DNA of 64,000 bases from Bradyrhizobium cosmicum. Its GTDB lineage: Bacteria; Pseudomonadota; Alphaproteobacteria; Rhizobiales; Xanthobacteraceae. The stretch spans positions 6,598,501-6,662,500 of the forward strand of contig NZ_CP041656.2 of NCBI RefSeq assembly GCF_007290395.2, read 5' to 3'. Positions 50,887 through 59,041 of the stretch are shown here, piece after piece (position 1 is the first letter of the stretch; every line of letters starts with the position of its first letter). The translations under genes were made by a program, and so were the position numbers. Under the pieces are notes generated by a model that was not told the DNA's origin, did not search any database, and was given only the letters and a program-made list of their open reading frames with translations.

Positions 50887-51693
50887 TCAGCGCTTGATAT
50901 AGACAGGCTTTCGCTTCTCAAGGAAGGCCCTGATGCCTTCCGAAAACTCCTCGGAGCGGCTGCACAGGACCTGGTTGCGATCCTCCATCGCAATCACGGC
51001 TTCCAGCGATCCCGCATCGATGCTCATGTTGAGACACTCTTTCGACAGCCGCAGCCCCACGGGCGACGCCATCATCATCGCCTCGACATAGGGCTCGGCG
51101 GCCGCATCGAGCTTGTCGTCGTCGACGACCTCGGACACGAGCCCGACCGCGAGCGCCCGCTCCGCACCGATGAAGCGCCCGGTGAGGATCAGCTCGGACG
51201 CCACGGAGACACCGACGAGCCGCGGCAGAAAATAGCTGGTGCCGATGTCGCAGCCGCCGAGGCCGAGCTTGATGAAGGCGCAGTTCATCCGCGCCGATTT
51301 CGTCGCAATGCGGATGTCGGAGGCGAGCGCAAGCGCAAAACCGCCACCGGCAGCCGCGCCCTGCACCAGCGACAGGATCGGCTGCGGGCAGCGCCGCATC
51401 AGCATCACGATGTCGGCGATGCGCCGCTGCGAGTCCAGCGACTCCGTGACGCCGGGCGGCTCCTGCTGCCCGGCACGGCGCGCCATCGCGGCCTTGAGAT
51501 CGAGGCCGGCGCAGAAATTCTTGCCGGCGCCCTTCAGCACCACGACGCGCGTGTCGCGGTTGCGCTGCAGGCCCTGGAAGTAGACGTTGAGCGCGTCGAT
51601 CAAAGCCGGATCGAGCGCATTGAGGCTGTCAGGACGATTGAGCGTCACCCGGTCGACGCCGTCGTCATGCTCGATCAGCAGCGGTTGGGACAT
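50887..51693 (-). CDS. Crotonase-family enoyl-CoA hydratase/isomerase
   Basis: The 268-residue protein has the crotonase oxyanion-hole segments NFCAGLDLKAAM and GAAAGGGFALALASDIRIAT. At the site of the first catalytic glutamate of rat hydratase (E144, normally F-x-x-P-E) the sequence reads FIKLGLGGCDIG, with glycine instead. The second glutamate (E164 in rat) is kept in VASELILTGR. One-glutamate crotonases are often isomerases or use other acids, so hydratase activity is uncertain. The start was taken at MSQPLLIEHDDGVDRV, after the frame's first ATG. It lies between the ligase and a repeat. Confidence 0.87.
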   Translation of the reverse strand: MSQPLLIEHDDGVDRVTLNRPDSLNALDPALIDALNVYFQGLQRNRDTRVVVLKGAGKNFCAGLDLKAAMARRAGQQEPPGVTESLDSQRRIADIVMLMRRCPQPILSLVQGAAAGGGFALALASDIRIATKSARMNCAFIKLGLGGCDIGTSYFLPRLVGVSVASELILTGRFIGAERALAVGLVSEVVDDDKLDAAAEPYVEAMMMASPVGLRLSKECLNMSIDAGSLEAVIAMEDRNQVLCSRSEEFSEGIRAFLEKRKPVYIKR

Positions 51694-51733
51694 GGGAGAC
51701 TCGTCCTTTCGTGCCACACGGAGGCCGTCTGCC

Positions 51734-51895
51734 ACCCTCCCCTGGAGGGGGAGGGTCGGCTCACGTTGAGCGCATCGAAATGTGAGACGGGGTGGGGTGA
51801 CAGTCTCTCCACCTGAGACGCTGCCCGTGTGGAGAGATCACCCCTCCCCGCTCGCGCTTCGCGCGATCGACCCTCCCCCTCCAGGGGAGGGTAAG
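51734..51895. repeat. Family B dyad repeat, copy 1
   Basis: ACCCTCCCCTGGAGGGGGAG at the left pairs with CCCTCCCCCTCCAGGGGAGG at the right, around a shared internal region GGGGTGGGGTGA...TCTCTCCAC...AGAGATCACCCC. The second copy is at about 56439. It is a known Bradyrhizobium-type mosaic repeat and lies in the crotonase-SDR gap. Confidence 0.8.
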
Positions 51896-51904
51896 AAGCC
51901 CGCT

Positions 51905-52663
51905 CTACCGCGGGGCCATACGAATGGCGCCGTCGAGACGGATGGTCTCGCCGTTGAGCATCGGGTTCTCGACGATGTGCACGGCGAGCGAACCGTACTC
52001 CTTGGCATCGCCGAGGCGCGAGGGATGCGGCACTTGGGCGCCCAGGCTCTTGCGGGCTTCCTCGTTCAGACCCATCAGCAGCGGGGTGAAGAACAGGCCC
52101 GGCGCGATGGTGTTGACGCGGATCTTCTGGCTGGCGAGGTCGCGCGCGGCCGGCAGGGTGAGGCCGACGACGCCGCCCTTCGAGGCCGAATAGGCGATCT
52201 GGCCGATCTGCCCCTCATAAGCGGCAACCGAAGCGGTGTTGATGATGACGCCGCGCTCCTCACCGACCGGCTCGATCGTGACGAGACGTTCGGCGAACAG
52301 CCGCAGGCAGTTGAAGGTGCCGATCAGATTGACGTTGATGATGCGCGCGAACTTTTCCAAGGGATAGACGCCGTCGCGGCCGACGATGCGCTGCGAGCCG
52401 CCAATGCCGGCGCAGTTCATCAGCACGCGGGCAACGCCATGTGCGGCTTCAGCCTTCGCGATCGCGGCCTTGATCTGCTCCTCGCTGGTGACGTCGGCAT
52501 GGAGCGCGATGCCTTTCACTTCAGCGGCGACCTTCTCGGCGTTGTCCTTGTTCTGGTCGATCACGCCGATCTTGGCGCCCTTGGCCGCCATGGCGCGGGC
52601 GGTCGCTTCGCCGAGGCCCGAACCGCCGCCGGTGATGAGAACGGCTATGTCTTTCAATTCCAT
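51905..52663 (-). CDS. SDR 3-hydroxyacyl-CoA dehydrogenase (HSD10-like)
   Basis: The 252-residue protein is an SDR with NAD motif TGGGSGLG (11-18), NCAG near 83-86 and catalytic S145, Y158, K162. D36 (VIDQNK) after the second strand suggests NAD+ rather than NADP+. Strings NVNLIGTFNCLRLFAERL and PGLFFTPLLMGLNEEARKSL and the residue order match type-2 3-hydroxyacyl-CoA dehydrogenases (HSD10). In the operon it would oxidise the 3-hydroxyacyl-CoA made by the crotonase. It follows the TetR gene by 54 bases. Confidence 0.92.
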   Translation of the reverse strand: MELKDIAVLITGGGSGLGEATARAMAAKGAKIGVIDQNKDNAEKVAAEVKGIALHADVTSEEQIKAAIAKAEAAHGVARVLMNCAGIGGSQRIVGRDGVYPLEKFARIINVNLIGTFNCLRLFAERLVTIEPVGEERGVIINTASVAAYEGQIGQIAYSASKGGVVGLTLPAARDLASQKIRVNTIAPGLFFTPLLMGLNEEARKSLGAQVPHPSRLGDAKEYGSLAVHIVENPMLNGETIRLDGAIRMAPR

Positions 52664-52717
52664 CGCTTGTACCTTTCCTTGGGCGTTTCTTCTCTAGACT
52701 TCAAAGTTTCGGCCGGA

Positions 52718-53377
52718 TTATCCGGCCGCGGCAGCTTCCCCGGCTTGCGTGAGGATGCCGCCGCAGATCAGCGTTTCCATGTGCCTGATATATTGCCGGC
52801 AGACGTCGTCGGTGACCGGGCCGACGCCGGTCGCGCGCGACATCGCGTGCCGGCCGAAGAACAGATGATCGCAGGCACCAATCAGGCTGGTGTAGAACAG
52901 CACCGGATCTGTGGCACGAAACTCGCCGCGGCTGACGCCTTCGGCGAGCAGGCGGCGATGAAAGTCGAGCAGAGGCGCGACGAAGAACTTCGAGACTTCG
53001 TCGGCAGAGCCTGCGTTGGTTTCATGCAGGAGATAGTGGATCAGCCGGTTCATGTAAGGGAACCGGTAATAGGCGCGGATGATCCCGCCGATATGCAGCT
53101 TCAGCTTCGCGGTCGGCGTGATCGGCTGGGCCAGCAGATATTCGAGATTGGACAGCTCGGTCCCCGCGTCGCGCTCGAGCAGCGCCAGGAGCAGGCCGTC
53201 CTTGTTGCCGAAATGATATTTTACCAATGCGGCGTTGGCGCCGGACTTCTGCGCGATGTCGCTCAGGGAAATCTCGATCGAGGAGCGTTCGATCATCAGC
53301 TCGCTCGCGGCCACGAGCAATTTCTCCGCCGTGGAATTCTTCGCGCTGGGGAGCCTGTTCGGTACGCTGGTAGTCAC
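52718..53377 (-). CDS. TetR/AcrR-family transcriptional regulator
   Basis: The 219-residue protein has the TetR N-terminal HTH at about 20-67 (AEKLLVAASELMIERSSIEI, then LSDIAQKSGANAALVKYHFG and NKDGLLLALLERD), and a ligand-binding C-terminal domain. The C-terminal part of about 150 residues fits the acyl-CoA-responsive regulators (FadR/PaaR/PsrA-like). It is divergent from the thiolase gene and upstream of the SDR. A perfect dyad in the 156-base divergent gap is its probable operator. Acyl-CoA would be a plausible inducer. Confidence 0.9.
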   Translation of the reverse strand: MTTSVPNRLPSAKNSTAEKLLVAASELMIERSSIEISLSDIAQKSGANAALVKYHFGNKDGLLLALLERDAGTELSNLEYLLAQPITPTAKLKLHIGGIIRAYYRFPYMNRLIHYLLHETNAGSADEVSKFFVAPLLDFHRRLLAEGVSRGEFRATDPVLFYTSLIGACDHLFFGRHAMSRATGVGPVTDDVCRQYIRHMETLICGGILTQAGEAAAAG

Positions 53378-53450
53378 GGAGATCCCTGTTCTCGCCGCTT
53401 GAAGCGGGCGCAGATAAGCCGAAGCAGCGCCTCATCACAAGAGTTAATTG

Positions 53451-53468
53451 ATCGATTGACTAATCGAT
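53451..53468. promoter_or_regulatory. Candidate TetR operator, 18-bp dyad
   Basis: ATCGATT-GACT-AATCGAT is a perfect 7-base inverted repeat with a 4-base spacer, in an AT-rich part of the tetR-thiolase gap (about 74 bases from the tetR start and 66 bases from the thiolase start). This fits a TetR dimer controlling both directions. Confidence 0.6.
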
Positions 53469-53533
53469 AGCTCGACCCTTAAATCCGCCCCGACAACCCA
53501 ACGCGATACAGAACAATTCAGGGAGAGACCGAA

Positions 53534-54706
53534 ATGGCCGAGGCATACATCGTCGCCGCTGCGCGTACCGCCGGCGGGCGCAAGGGGGGCCGCCTCGCCG
53601 GCTGGCATCCGGCCGATCTCGCCGCCAAGGTACTGGACGAGCTGGTCGACCGCACCAAGGTCGATCCGGCCCTGGTCGAGGACGTGATCATGGGCTGCGT
53701 CATGCAGGTCGGCGAGCAGTCGAACAACGTCGCCCGCAACGCCATCATGGCCTCGAAGCTGCCGGAGAGCGTTCCTGGCACCTCGATCGACCGCCAGTGC
53801 GGTTCGTCGCAGCAGGCGCTGCACTTCGCGGCGCAGGCGGTGATGTCGGGCGCGATGGACGTGGTGATCGCGGCCGGCGTGGAATCGATGACGCGCGTGC
53901 CGATGGGGCTGTCGTCGCAGCTCCCGGCCAAGAACGGCTTTGGCAACTACAAGAGCCCTGGCATCGAGCACCGCTATCCGAACATCGTGTTTAGCCAGTT
54001 CACCGGCGCCGAGATGATGGCCGAGAAGTACGGCCTGTCGAAGAACGAGCTCGACGAGTACTCCTACAACAGCCATCAGCGCGCGATCGCGGCGACCCAG
54101 GCCGGTCACTTCAAGAAGGAGATCGTGCCGCTCGAGATCACCCGCGCCGACGGCAGCAAGGACACCCACCACATCGACGAGGGCATCCGTTTCGACGCCA
54201 CGCTCGACGGCATCAAGGGCGTCAAGCTGATCGCCGAGAACGGCAAGCTGTCCGCGGCCAGCGCCAGCCAGATCTGCGACGGCGCCTCCGGCGTCATGGT
54301 GGTGAACGAGCGCGGCCTGAAGCAGCTCGGCGTGAAGCCGATCGCGCGCGTCCACCACATGACCATGATGGGCGGCGACCCCGTCATCATGCTCGACGCG
54401 CCGCTGCATGCCACCAAGCGCGCGCTGGAGAAGTCCGGCATGAAGATCGATGACATCGATCTGTTCGAGGTCAACGAGGCCTTCGCCTCGGTGCCGACCG
54501 CGTGGCTGAAGACCACCGGCGCCGATCCGGAGCGCCTCAACGTCAATGGCGGCGCGATCGCGCTCGGCCATCCCCTCGGCGGCTCCGGCACCAAGCTGAT
54601 GACGACTCTGCTCCACGCCCTGCACCAGCGCGGCAAGCGCTATGGTCTCCAGACCATGTGCGAAGGCGGCGGCATGGCCAACGTGACGATCGTCGAGCGA
54701 CTGTAA
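53534..54706 (+). CDS. Acetyl-CoA acetyltransferase / 3-ketoacyl-CoA thiolase
   Basis: The 390-residue thiolase has the nucleophile C89 (IDRQCGSSQQ), H346 (ALGHPLGGSG) and C376 (TMCEGGGMAN), plus the loop NGGAIALGHP. It cleaves 3-ketoacyl-CoA with CoA to give acetyl-CoA and a shortened acyl-CoA. Length and layout are normal. It is divergent from tetR and followed by an acyl-CoA synthetase across a repeat, so it belongs to the same catabolic region. Whether it is degradative or biosynthetic is not evident; context favours degradation. Confidence 0.95.
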   Translation: MAEAYIVAAARTAGGRKGGRLAGWHPADLAAKVLDELVDRTKVDPALVEDVIMGCVMQVGEQSNNVARNAIMASKLPESVPGTSIDRQCGSSQQALHFAAQAVMSGAMDVVIAAGVESMTRVPMGLSSQLPAKNGFGNYKSPGIEHRYPNIVFSQFTGAEMMAEKYGLSKNELDEYSYNSHQRAIAATQAGHFKKEIVPLEITRADGSKDTHHIDEGIRFDATLDGIKGVKLIAENGKLSAASASQICDGASGVMVVNERGLKQLGVKPIARVHHMTMMGGDPVIMLDAPLHATKRALEKSGMKIDDIDLFEVNEAFASVPTAWLKTTGADPERLNVNGGAIALGHPLGGSGTKLMTTLLHALHQRGKRYGLQTMCEGGGMANVTIVERL

Positions 54707-54725
54707 GCCGCGGCCACATTCACGG

Positions 54726-54854
54726 TGTCGTCCCGGCGAACGCCGGGACCCATACCGCGAAATCCATTGATCGTGGTCGGTCACGGTACCGGACCACGAT
54801 CCTCCGCCAAACTACACCCTGTGGTTATGGGTCCCGGCGTTCGCCGGGACGACA
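54726..54854. repeat. Dyad repeat, family C
   Basis: GTCGTCCCGGCGAACGCCGG with GACCCATA at the left end and TATGGGTCCCGGCGTTCGCC with GGGACGACA at the right end. The two ends are complementary over about 28 bases and each also forms a short hairpin. The loop carries TGATCGTGGTCGGTCACGGT. It lies between the thiolase and a ligase gene. Confidence 0.75.
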
Positions 54855-54880
54855 TCTCGCATGCCTTGGGACCAACGCTA

Positions 54881-56425
54881 ATGACCCATCCCTCCATCTA
54901 CGCCCGCACCACCCCCGACAAGATCGCCTACCAGATGGCCGGGACCGGCAAGGCAATCACCTATCGAGAGCTCGATGAACTCTCGAACCAGGGCGCACAC
55001 CTGTTCCGCTCGCTGGGCCTGAAGGCCGGCGACCACATCGCGCTGTTGATGGAGAATCGGCTCGCCTTTATGGAGATCTGCTGGGCAGCACAACGCAGCG
55101 GGCTCTATTACACCGCGATCAGCCGCTATTTGAAGCAGGACGAGATCGACTACATCATAGCCGATTGCGGCGCCAAGGTCGTGATCACCACACCGAAATG
55201 CGCCGACCAGATCAAGGGACTGATCGAGGGTGCGCAGGGCGGGCCCATCTTCTACATGATGGACGAGCCACTGCCCGGCTTCAGGTCCTACGACAAGGAA
55301 GCAGCTGCGCAGCCGACGACGCCGATCGCGGACGAGGTCGCAGGCTACGACATGCTGTATTCGTCCGGCACCACCGGCCGGCCCAAGGGCGTCAAGAAGG
55401 CATTCGAAGGCAAGACGATCGACGCGCCGAACCCGCTCCTGCGCGTGCTGTGCGCCGACATGTGCGGCATGAACGCGGACAGCATCTATCTGTCGCCGGC
55501 GCCGCTCTATCACGCAGCTCCGCTGCGGTTCAACATGATGGCGACCGTGCTGGGCGGCACCTCCATCATCATGGAGCATTTCGACGCAGAAGAGTTCTTG
55601 AAGCTGGTCGAGAAATACAAGGTCACGCAGTCCCAGCTGGTGCCGACTATGTTCGTGCGCATGCTGAAGCTGCCGGACGAGGTCCGCGCCAGGTACAACG
55701 TCTCGACGCTGAAGGGCGCGATCCACGCCGCGGCACCCTGCCCGGTCGACGTCAAGGCCAAGATGATCAAATGGTGGGGGCCGATCCTGATCGAGTACTA
55801 TGCGGGCTCGGAAGGCAACGGCGTCACCGTCTGCAGTTCGCAGCAATGGCTGGAGCATCGCGGCAGTGTCGGCCGCGCCGTGGTCGGCACGATCAAGATT
55901 CTGGACGAGAACGACGAAGAGCAACCCGTCGGCGAGATCGGCACGGTCTACTTTGCCGATGCCCCGGCGTTCACCTACCACAACGATCCCGAGAAGACGA
56001 AGAAGGCCTACAACGCCAAGGGCTGGTCGACGCTCGGCGACGTCGGCTATCTCGACAAGGACGGCTTCCTGTTCCTCACCGACCGCAAATCCTACATGAT
56101 CATCTCGGGCGGGGTGAACATCTACCCCCAGGAGACCGAGGACGTCCTCATCACCCACCCGGAGATCGCCGACGTCGCCGTGTTCGGCGTACCGAACGAA
56201 GAGATGGGCGAAGAGGTGAAGGCGGTGGTGCAGCCGCACGACATGACGCGCGCCGGCAAGGCGCTCGAGGCCGACCTGATCGCTTACTGCAGGACACGGC
56301 TTTCGGCGATCAAATGCCCGCGCTCGATCGACTTCGAAGCCGAGCTGCCGCGCACGCCAACGGGGAAGCTGGTGAAGCGGCATCTGCGCGATAAATACTG
56401 GCCGAAGGCGACCGCGAAGATCTAG
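54881..56425 (+). CDS. Acyl-CoA synthetase (AMP-forming)
   Basis: The 514-residue ANL enzyme has MLYSSGTTGRPKGVKKAFEG (P-loop), EYYAGSEGNGVTVCSSQQW, GDVGYLDKDGFLFLTDRKSY (hinge) and the C-terminal lysine in PRTPTGKLVKRHL. Substrates are probably medium- or long-chain acids, since the N-terminal region IARTTPDKIAYQMAGTGKAI is like fatty-acyl synthetases. The ATG chosen (MTHPSIYA) starts after the repeat; a longer frame begins inside the repeat and is rejected. It is transcribed away from tetR, downstream of the thiolase. Confidence 0.92.
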   Translation: MTHPSIYARTTPDKIAYQMAGTGKAITYRELDELSNQGAHLFRSLGLKAGDHIALLMENRLAFMEICWAAQRSGLYYTAISRYLKQDEIDYIIADCGAKVVITTPKCADQIKGLIEGAQGGPIFYMMDEPLPGFRSYDKEAAAQPTTPIADEVAGYDMLYSSGTTGRPKGVKKAFEGKTIDAPNPLLRVLCADMCGMNADSIYLSPAPLYHAAPLRFNMMATVLGGTSIIMEHFDAEEFLKLVEKYKVTQSQLVPTMFVRMLKLPDEVRARYNVSTLKGAIHAAAPCPVDVKAKMIKWWGPILIEYYAGSEGNGVTVCSSQQWLEHRGSVGRAVVGTIKILDENDEEQPVGEIGTVYFADAPAFTYHNDPEKTKKAYNAKGWSTLGDVGYLDKDGFLFLTDRKSYMIISGGVNIYPQETEDVLITHPEIADVAVFGVPNEEMGEEVKAVVQPHDMTRAGKALEADLIAYCRTRLSAIKCPRSIDFEAELPRTPTGKLVKRHLRDKYWPKATAKI

Positions 56426-56438
56426 GGCGCCCTTGCTA

Positions 56439-56592
56439 ACCCTCCCCTGGAGGGGGAGGGTCGATGCGCATGCAGCGGAGCGGAATGCGCAGCGGGGTGG
56501 GGTGACGGTCTCTCCACATCGTACAGTGCCCGAATTGAGAGATCACCCCACCCCGGCGCTACGCGCCGACCGTCCCCCTCCAGGGGAGGGTA
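56439..56592. repeat. Family B dyad repeat, copy 2
   Basis: ACCCTCCCCTGGAGGGGGAG to TCCCCCTCCAGGGGAGGGTA with AGCGGGGTGGGGTGACGGTC inside. It is closely related to the copy at 51734 but has drifted in the middle. It lies between a synthetase gene and the convergent ogt gene. Confidence 0.8.
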
Positions 56593-56601
56593 AAGAAGAG
56601 A

Positions 56602-57144
56602 TCAATCAAACAGGCTCGGCGTGTGGTTCACCAGCGCGCCTTCGATCTCCAGCATCTTCAGCTTCGTCACCACGCCGCCATTGGCCGAGAAGCCGCCGGG
56701 CTTGTTGCCGGCCGCCAGCACGCGATGGCAGGGTACGACAATCGGACACGGGTTGTGCCCGAGCGCCTGGCCGACATCGCGCGACAGCTGAACGCCGCCG
56801 AGGCGCTTGGCGATGTCGCCATAGGTGAGGGTCTTGCCGGGCGGGATGGCGCGGGCGATCTCGTAGACGCCGCGGTTGAAGTCGGGCACGCCGTCGAGAT
56901 CGAGCGGGATGTCGGTGAGGTCGTCCGGCTCGCCCGCGAGCAGCTTGACGATGCGGTCAATCGCCTCTCGCACCTCGGCGGTCGGCTCGGCTTCGGTGGC
57001 GTCGGCATGGCGCTGGCTGATGCGGGTGCGGATCTTGTCCTCACCACCCATTGGCAGCTGCGTGCCGTTGATGCCGCGCGGACCCCACGCGATGGCACAG
57101 AGACCGATCCTAGTGTCGAACAGGGCAAAATGCTGGTTGGTCAT
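56602..57144 (-). CDS. ogt: Methylated-DNA-protein-cysteine methyltransferase (Ogt)
   Basis: The 180-residue protein repairs O6-alkylguanine by transferring the methyl group to its own cysteine. The acceptor C139 lies in IVVPCHRVLAA, with the helix-turn-helix region YGDIAKRLGGVQLSRDVGQA (about 108-127) and GNKPGGFSANGGVVTKLKML after the active site. The N-terminal region (about 1-85) is divergent, as usual. It lacks an N-terminal AdaA domain, so it is a stand-alone Ogt and not Ada. It is convergent with the synthetase across a repeat. Confidence 0.93.
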   Translation of the reverse strand: MTNQHFALFDTRIGLCAIAWGPRGINGTQLPMGGEDKIRTRISQRHADATEAEPTAEVREAIDRIVKLLAGEPDDLTDIPLDLDGVPDFNRGVYEIARAIPPGKTLTYGDIAKRLGGVQLSRDVGQALGHNPCPIVVPCHRVLAAGNKPGGFSANGGVVTKLKMLEIEGALVNHTPSLFD

Positions 57145-57282
57145 GGCCGGGTTCCTGGCTGCGTCCTTGTCGCATGCCCCTATTGTTGTCTGCGCCTAAA
57201 TCTAGGCTTGGAAATAGTTGCGATCCACCCGGTTTCCGGGGATCTTGCACAGGAGTTCCGCCCCCTTCTCCGCGAGCCCCAA

Positions 57283-58101
57283 ATGCAAAGCCTCCACGTC
57301 AACGGATACGACATGCCCTATCTCGACGTGGGCGAAGACCGCGGCCGTGCGCCGCTGTTCTGTGTGCACGGCTCGCTCAACGACTTCCGCGTCTGGGGCT
57401 GCGTGCTCGGGCCGCTGACGCAGCGGCACCGGATGATCGTCGTCAGCTTGCGGCACTTCTTCCCGGCACGCTGGGACGGTGTTGGCGACACCTATTCGAT
57501 CGCCCAGCATGTCCAGGACGTCATCGCTTTCATCGAAAAGCTCGACCTCGGGCCGGTCGACCTGATGGGCCATTCGCGGGGCGGACACATCTGCTTCCGC
57601 GTCGCACAGCAGCGCCCCGACCTGTTGCGGCGGCTGATCCTGGCCGAGCCCGGCGGTGAGCTCGATGCGAGCCTCGATCCGGATTACGTCGGCGGCCCTT
57701 CGCCGCTGCTGGCGCGCTTCACGGCGTCGGCGGAGAAGATCGCAGCCGGTGATGTCGACGGCGGCCTTGCGGTGTTCGTCGACACGCTGGAAGGGGCCGG
57801 CACCTGGCCGCGGCTGCCGGCGATGGTGAAGCAGAACCTCCGCGACAACGCCACCACGCTGATCGGCCAGGTCCGTGACAACCGCCCGCCGTTTTCGAAG
57901 ACGGATGCGGAGGCGATCAGGATGCCGACGCTGTTCATCCTGGGCGCACGGACCAAGGGCCTGCTGCCGAAGGTGCTGCATGCGCTCGCGGCGCATGTGC
58001 CCTATTCGAAGACGGCGATCATCCCGAACGCGACGCACCCGATGTTCGAGCAGGCGCCGCAGAAATACTCCGAAGTCGTGATGGACTTTCTGGCGAGCTG
58101 A
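57283..58101 (+). CDS. Alpha/beta hydrolase, tandem copy 1
   Basis: The 272-residue hydrolase has the nucleophile S98 in GHSRGGH, an oxyanion-type segment FCVHGSLNDFRVWGCV, and a C-terminal IIPNATHPMFEQAP with the expected histidine. The start ATG (MQSLHVNGYDMPYLDVGED) follows CCCAA and lacks a strong ribosome binding site. The next gene, two bases away, is a paralogue with the same opening MQ-x-HVNGYDM-like strings. They might hydrolyse different esters or form one enzyme pool. Substrate unknown; homoserine acetyltransferase-like or haloalkane-type hydrolases are possible. Confidence 0.88.
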   Translation: MQSLHVNGYDMPYLDVGEDRGRAPLFCVHGSLNDFRVWGCVLGPLTQRHRMIVVSLRHFFPARWDGVGDTYSIAQHVQDVIAFIEKLDLGPVDLMGHSRGGHICFRVAQQRPDLLRRLILAEPGGELDASLDPDYVGGPSPLLARFTASAEKIAAGDVDGGLAVFVDTLEGAGTWPRLPAMVKQNLRDNATTLIGQVRDNRPPFSKTDAEAIRMPTLFILGARTKGLLPKVLHALAAHVPYSKTAIIPNATHPMFEQAPQKYSEVVMDFLAS

Positions 58102-58103
58102 TC

Positions 58104-58916
58104 ATGCAGACATTTCGCGTCAACGGTTACGACATGGCCTATCTCGAAGTCGGCGGGGGTCCGCCGCTGGTCTGCGTGCACGGCACGCTCGGGGATTTCC
58201 GCACCTGGTATTCGGTGCTCGGCCCGCTGTCGAAGAGCCATCGCGTGATCTCGGTCAGCCTCCGGCATTTCTTTCCCGAGCATTGGGACGCCATCGGCGA
58301 CGACTACAAGATGGCGCAGCACGTCGCTGACACCATCGCCTTCATCGAGCAGGTCACCCCCGGCCCGGTCGACCTGATGGGCCATTCGCGCGGCGGCCAC
58401 ATCGCCTTTCGCGTGGCGCAGGCGCGACCGGATCTGCTGCGCAAGCTGGTGCTGGCCGAGCCGGGCGGCGATCTCGATTCCAGCCTGCCGGTGCCGGAGG
58501 GTACGCCCGCGCATCCACCGCTCGCCGCGCGCACGGCGCGCTCGGTCGAGATGATCCGCGCCGGCGACCTCGAGGGTGCGCTGCAGAACTTCTACGAGGG
58601 CATCGAAGGCGACGGCTCATGGCGGCGGGTGCCGGCGGCAGCCAAGGAGCAATTGCGCGACAATGCGCTGACCTTCCTCGGCCAGATCAACGAGCAGCGC
58701 AGGCCCTACACGCTCGCCGATGCGCAGGCGATCAGGACACCGACGCTGCTGATCGGCGGCGGCGCGACCACCGGCAGCCTGTCGGTGATGTGGCGCGTGC
58801 TGGCCGGCCACATCGCCGGCGCCAGGACGGCGGTGATCGAGAATGCCGGTCACTGGATGTTCGAGCAGGCGCCGCCGGAGTTCGGCGCAGTGGTGGACGC
58901 GTTTCTGGCGGAGTAG
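58104..58916 (+). CDS. Alpha/beta hydrolase, tandem copy 2
   Basis: The 270-residue protein has S95 in GHSRGGH, the N-terminal segment LVCVHGTLGDFRTWYSVLGP and C-terminal VIENAGHWMFEQAPPEF with the catalytic histidine. MQTFRVNGYDMAYLEVGG at the start parallels copy 1. Two bases separate the genes, and the similarity extends along the whole length, showing a tandem duplication. Drift is substantial, so functions have probably separated. Their substrate could link to the GntR-controlled genes downstream, but 170 bases and a regulator lie between. Confidence 0.88.
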   Translation: MQTFRVNGYDMAYLEVGGGPPLVCVHGTLGDFRTWYSVLGPLSKSHRVISVSLRHFFPEHWDAIGDDYKMAQHVADTIAFIEQVTPGPVDLMGHSRGGHIAFRVAQARPDLLRKLVLAEPGGDLDSSLPVPEGTPAHPPLAARTARSVEMIRAGDLEGALQNFYEGIEGDGSWRRVPAAAKEQLRDNALTFLGQINEQRRPYTLADAQAIRTPTLLIGGGATTGSLSVMWRVLAGHIAGARTAVIENAGHWMFEQAPPEFGAVVDAFLAE

Positions 58917-59041
58917 CCGCCTCGCGGCGCAATTCGCGCGAAAACGACCCCATGCACAGTAGACGCCTCTAGCGATATCAATGGCTTGGCGGGACGCCGC
59001 GCAGGCCACCTTGACGGCCTCCCCCTTCCTGCAATACCTTC

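Noticed and set aside
49166..50902. A 578-codon open frame opposite the feruloyl-CoA-synthetase-like gene
   Set aside because: Arg- and His-rich sequence without domain motifs, fully antisense to a well-supported ligase.
54725..54880. N-terminal extension of the acyl-CoA synthetase (MSSRRTPGPIPRNPL...)
   Set aside because: The extension is translated from the family C repeat; homologous length and the second ATG support the later start.
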